Position numbers and translations under genes: made by a program. The notes beneath the pieces were generated by a model. It was given only the letters and a program-made list of their open reading frames with translations. It made no database searches and was not told where the DNA came from. 8,514 bases of DNA from Eubacteriales Family XIII. Incertae Sedis bacterium. Its GTDB lineage: Bacteria > Bacillota > Clostridia > Peptostreptococcales > Anaerovoracaceae. This document shows, piece by piece, positions 6,939 through 8,514 of the stretch (position 1 is its first letter; each line of letters starts with the position of its first letter). Where the stretch lies: NCBI GenBank assembly GCA_031255695.1, contig JAIRSA010000119.1:1-8514 (forward strand), read 5' to 3'.

Positions 6939-6981
6939 CTTGACAGTCGTACTAATATGATATATGCTATTATATGTCAAG
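6939..6981 (+). promoter_or_regulatory. PadR operon promoter with overlapping inverted repeat
   Basis: A consensus TTGACA -35 (6940-6945) is followed after 17 bp by TATGCT (6963-6968), a 4/6 match to the -10. The -35 lies inside the left arm of an inverted repeat, CTTGACA (6939-6945) and TGTCAAG (6975-6981), whose arms flank the entire promoter. A second, AT-rich pair, TAATA/TATTA (6953-6957, 6968-6972), lies inside. Binding of a dimeric repressor here would block RNA polymerase, as is usual for autoregulated PadR genes. The operator assignment is inference. Confidence 0.55.
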
Positions 6982-7041
6982 CGTAGTCTAACCGTTTTTG
7001 AATATATTATCATAATGTTCTCTGACTGACTTGGAGGCAAT

Positions 7042-7410
7042 ATGGAGAACAGCATAAGGAGCATCAGTATGGAACCAAAATTATCATCGGATCTATTGCG
7101 CGGCCACACCGACACCATCGTGCTCGGAAGCCTGCTAAAGCAGGATCGCTACGGCTTCGAGATCTACAACCGGATTTTGGGGCGCACGGGCGAGCAGTAT
7201 GAGCTGAAGGAAACCACGCTGTATTCCAGCTACAAGAGGCTGGAGCGCGACGGCTACATCACTTCGTACTGGGGCGACGAGACGCAAGGGGCGCGGCGCA
7301 AATATTACCGGATCACGGAAACGGGGCGCGGGCTGTACGCGCAGAACAAGATCGATCTTGAATTCACGCAGAGGATCATACGCGATCTACTTAAGGAGGA
7401 CGAGGAATGA
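7042..7410 (+). CDS. PadR-family transcriptional regulator
   Basis: This is a small winged-helix DNA-binding repressor of the short PadR class (PadR-s2/LmrR-like). Counting from base 7042, the core runs KLSSDLLRGHTDTIVLGSLL (about 13-32), YGFEIYNRI (about 37-45), the recognition helix LKETTLYSSYKRLERDGYI, and the wing with GARRKYYRIT. A single C-terminal helix would serve dimerisation. Two starts are possible. ATG 7042 has GGAGG at 7033-7037 only 4 nt away. ATG 7069 has AAGGAG (7056-7061) at an ideal 7 nt and gives a protein beginning MEPKLSSDLL, as many relatives do, with 113 residues; I favour 7069. The stop overlaps the next start by 4 bp (ATGA), so the pair is translationally coupled. It probably represses its own operon; the inducer is unknown. 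Confidence 0.92.
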   Translation: MENSIRSISMEPKLSSDLLRGHTDTIVLGSLLKQDRYGFEIYNRILGRTGEQYELKETTLYSSYKRLERDGYITSYWGDETQGARRKYYRITETGRGLYAQNKIDLEFTQRIIRDLLKEDEE

Positions 7411-8354
7411 ACACTAGGCAACAGATTGAGGCGCTGTTTTCCGGCTACGAAAAGTCGACGGAGCTCGCGGATTTCATGGAAGAGCTGGAGAGCAACCTGA
7501 ACGACAGGGTAGCTTTCCTGAAGCAGAAGGGGCTTGGCGGGCAGGAGGCCTTGGACAAGGCGCTGGCGGAGCTCGGGGATGTGTCGGCATTGGCGGACGA
7601 ACTGAGTTTGAAGAGGAAGCAGGAGGTGATTTCGGAGATGTATATGAAGACGCGGAATTACATAAGCCCGCCGCGCATGGCGCTCTATGTGGCCCTCGGC
7701 GCCCTGATCGGCTTCGGCGCCATCGTTGGCGGGGTCATCGCCTTCGGCCCGGCGCAGGGCTATGATATCGCCCCCGCAATCCTCGGCACGCTGATGATCT
7801 TCTGCGGGGGCGGCATATTGGGGCTGATATTCCTTGGCCTGACCCAGGAGACGGCGTCCAAAATGGCGATGCCATGGAAACGCGCCCTATGGTATCTCCT
7901 GGCCGCAGCGCTTGTGATCTTCGGGCTCAGCGTGACCGCCATGGTCTATGTCAATTATATCTATTTCGATCTGGCGGAAGCGCCATATCTGTCCGAGACC
8001 TTAGCCACGCTGATACCGTTCTTCCTTCCCGGCGCGGCGCTTGGCATATTCCTGATATTGACGGAGAAGGATCTCAGCAAGCCTTGGGTGGCGAAACTGC
8101 GGAAGGAGGCGCTCGAGTCCGCACACGAGCGTTTCGGCAGCCCCGTGCAGCAGGAACGTTTCGGGCTTATATGCGGCGCGATCTGGATTGCCGCCATAGC
8201 CGCTTTCATTTTGCTGTCAATAACCGTAGGCTTCAAGTTTTCCTGGCTGGCCTTCGTGGCTGCCCTTGTGGCGCAGCTCCTCGTGCAGGCCGCGTTCAGC
8301 AAAGATGCGGCGGGCGGCGCGAAGGACGGCGTGGCCCGAAAGCAGGCGCAATAA
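7407..8354 (+). CDS. permease-prefix-domain membrane protein, PadR partner
   Basis: This is an inner-membrane protein of 315 residues. Residues about 1-80 form a soluble, acidic helical domain (MNTRQQIEALFSGY...ELGDVSALADEL) like the 'permease prefix domain 1'/DUF1700-type modules that commonly follow PadR genes. About six hydrophobic helices follow, near 91-113, 121-145, 159-184, 198-218, 252-273 and 276-297, with a charged loop at about 220-250 and a hydrophilic tail. No ATPase or transport motif is seen, so it is not itself a recognisable transporter. A role in sensing or responding to envelope stress is only an association from the family context. AAGGAGG (7393-7399) lies 7 nt before the ATG, which overlaps the PadR stop; strong translation and coupling are expected. 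Confidence 0.85.
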   Translation: MNTRQQIEALFSGYEKSTELADFMEELESNLNDRVAFLKQKGLGGQEALDKALAELGDVSALADELSLKRKQEVISEMYMKTRNYISPPRMALYVALGALIGFGAIVGGVIAFGPAQGYDIAPAILGTLMIFCGGGILGLIFLGLTQETASKMAMPWKRALWYLLAAALVIFGLSVTAMVYVNYIYFDLAEAPYLSETLATLIPFFLPGAALGIFLILTEKDLSKPWVAKLRKEALESAHERFGSPVQQERFGLICGAIWIAAIAAFILLSITVGFKFSWLAFVAALVAQLLVQAAFSKDAAGGAKDGVARKQAQ

Positions 8355-8514
8355 TGGGATTTTTCGATATGGTTTATGAGATCGTGGGCACTATACCCTA
8401 TGGCAAGGTGCTTTCGTATGGGCAGATCGCGCAGATGCTTGGGCGGCCCCGCGCGGCGCGGGAGGTCGGCAGGGCGATGCGGTATTGCCCTGATCACCTG
8501 CCTTGGCAGCGCGT
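8354..8514 (+). CDS. MGMT-family alkyltransferase-like protein (ATL), 3' end missing
   Basis: The frame starting at ATG 8354 is open to the window edge (53 full codons). It reads MGFFDMVYEIVGTIPYGKVL, then SYGQIAQMLGRPRAAREVGR, then AMRYCPDHLPWQR. This is the DNA-binding helix-turn-helix domain of O6-alkylguanine-DNA alkyltransferases. The reactive site of true enzymes is PCHRV; here it is PWQR, with Trp in place of Cys, as in alkyltransferase-like proteins (Atl1, YbaZ; usually PWHRV). Those bind O6-alkylguanine lesions without repairing them and hand them to nucleotide excision repair. The start shares its A with the TAA stop of the membrane-protein gene, so it is the third gene of the PadR operon. 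The ribosome site is weak, which suggests translational coupling. The missing end should carry the rest of a roughly 100-residue protein. Confidence 0.85.
   Translation, partial: MGFFDMVYEIVGTIPYGKVLSYGQIAQMLGRPRAAREVGRAMRYCPDHLPWQR

Noticed and set aside
6052..6960. 302-codon plus-strand frame opposite the decarboxylase
   Set aside because: It is mostly antisense to a gene with all its catalytic residues, and it runs on through the intergenic repeat.
6648..6986. 112-codon frame spanning the GC-rich repeat block
   Set aside because: It crosses the PadR promoter, has no ribosome site, and its Ala/Gly/Pro stretch is explained by the nucleotide repeat.

Overview
This is a GC-rich bacterial chromosomal window. 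It carries seven protein genes, the first and last cut by the window edges, in four transcription blocks. Two features suggest an anaerobic, gut-type bacterium, perhaps Bacillota (Clostridia-like) or Synergistota. One is the short PadR regulator followed directly by a 'permease prefix' membrane protein. The other is free use of AUA (Ile) and AGG (Arg) codons despite the GC-rich sequence. This placement is an inference: no rRNA or tRNA gene is present to settle it.

Layout. Bases 1-1070 (+) are the C-terminal part of an NhaD/CitMHS-type ion antiporter. It is followed by a 161-bp fold-back palindrome (1094-1254) and a strong sigma70-type promoter (1375-1403). That promoter drives a 730-residue protein of unknown function (1531-3723, +), which has a Met/Ala/Pro repeat, a coiled coil and a conserved-looking C-terminal domain. 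A short convergent spacer with alternative hairpins separates it from two minus-strand genes. These are a group II PLP-dependent amino-acid decarboxylase (5185-6606) and, downstream of it, an iron-dependent alcohol dehydrogenase (3882-5051).

A 435-bp divergent intergenic region (6607-7041) holds AT-rich promoter/operator sequence at both ends and a GC-rich repetitive block between them. On its right lies a tightly overlapped plus-strand operon: a PadR-family repressor (7042 or, more likely, 7069 to 7410), a six-helix membrane protein with an N-terminal permease-prefix domain (7407-8354), and the start of an MGMT-family alkyltransferase-like protein (8354 onward, cut by the window end).

How the genes may work together. 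The PadR protein probably autoregulates its operon. A 13-bp near-identical element (11/13) lies at both ends of the divergent region, so it may also control the decarboxylase/dehydrogenase pair. The decarboxylase would make an amine from an amino acid and the dehydrogenase would reduce an aldehyde or oxidise an alcohol, but no sequence evidence joins them in one pathway. The points most worth following are the unknown 730-residue protein, the 161-bp palindrome and the shared divergent-promoter element.
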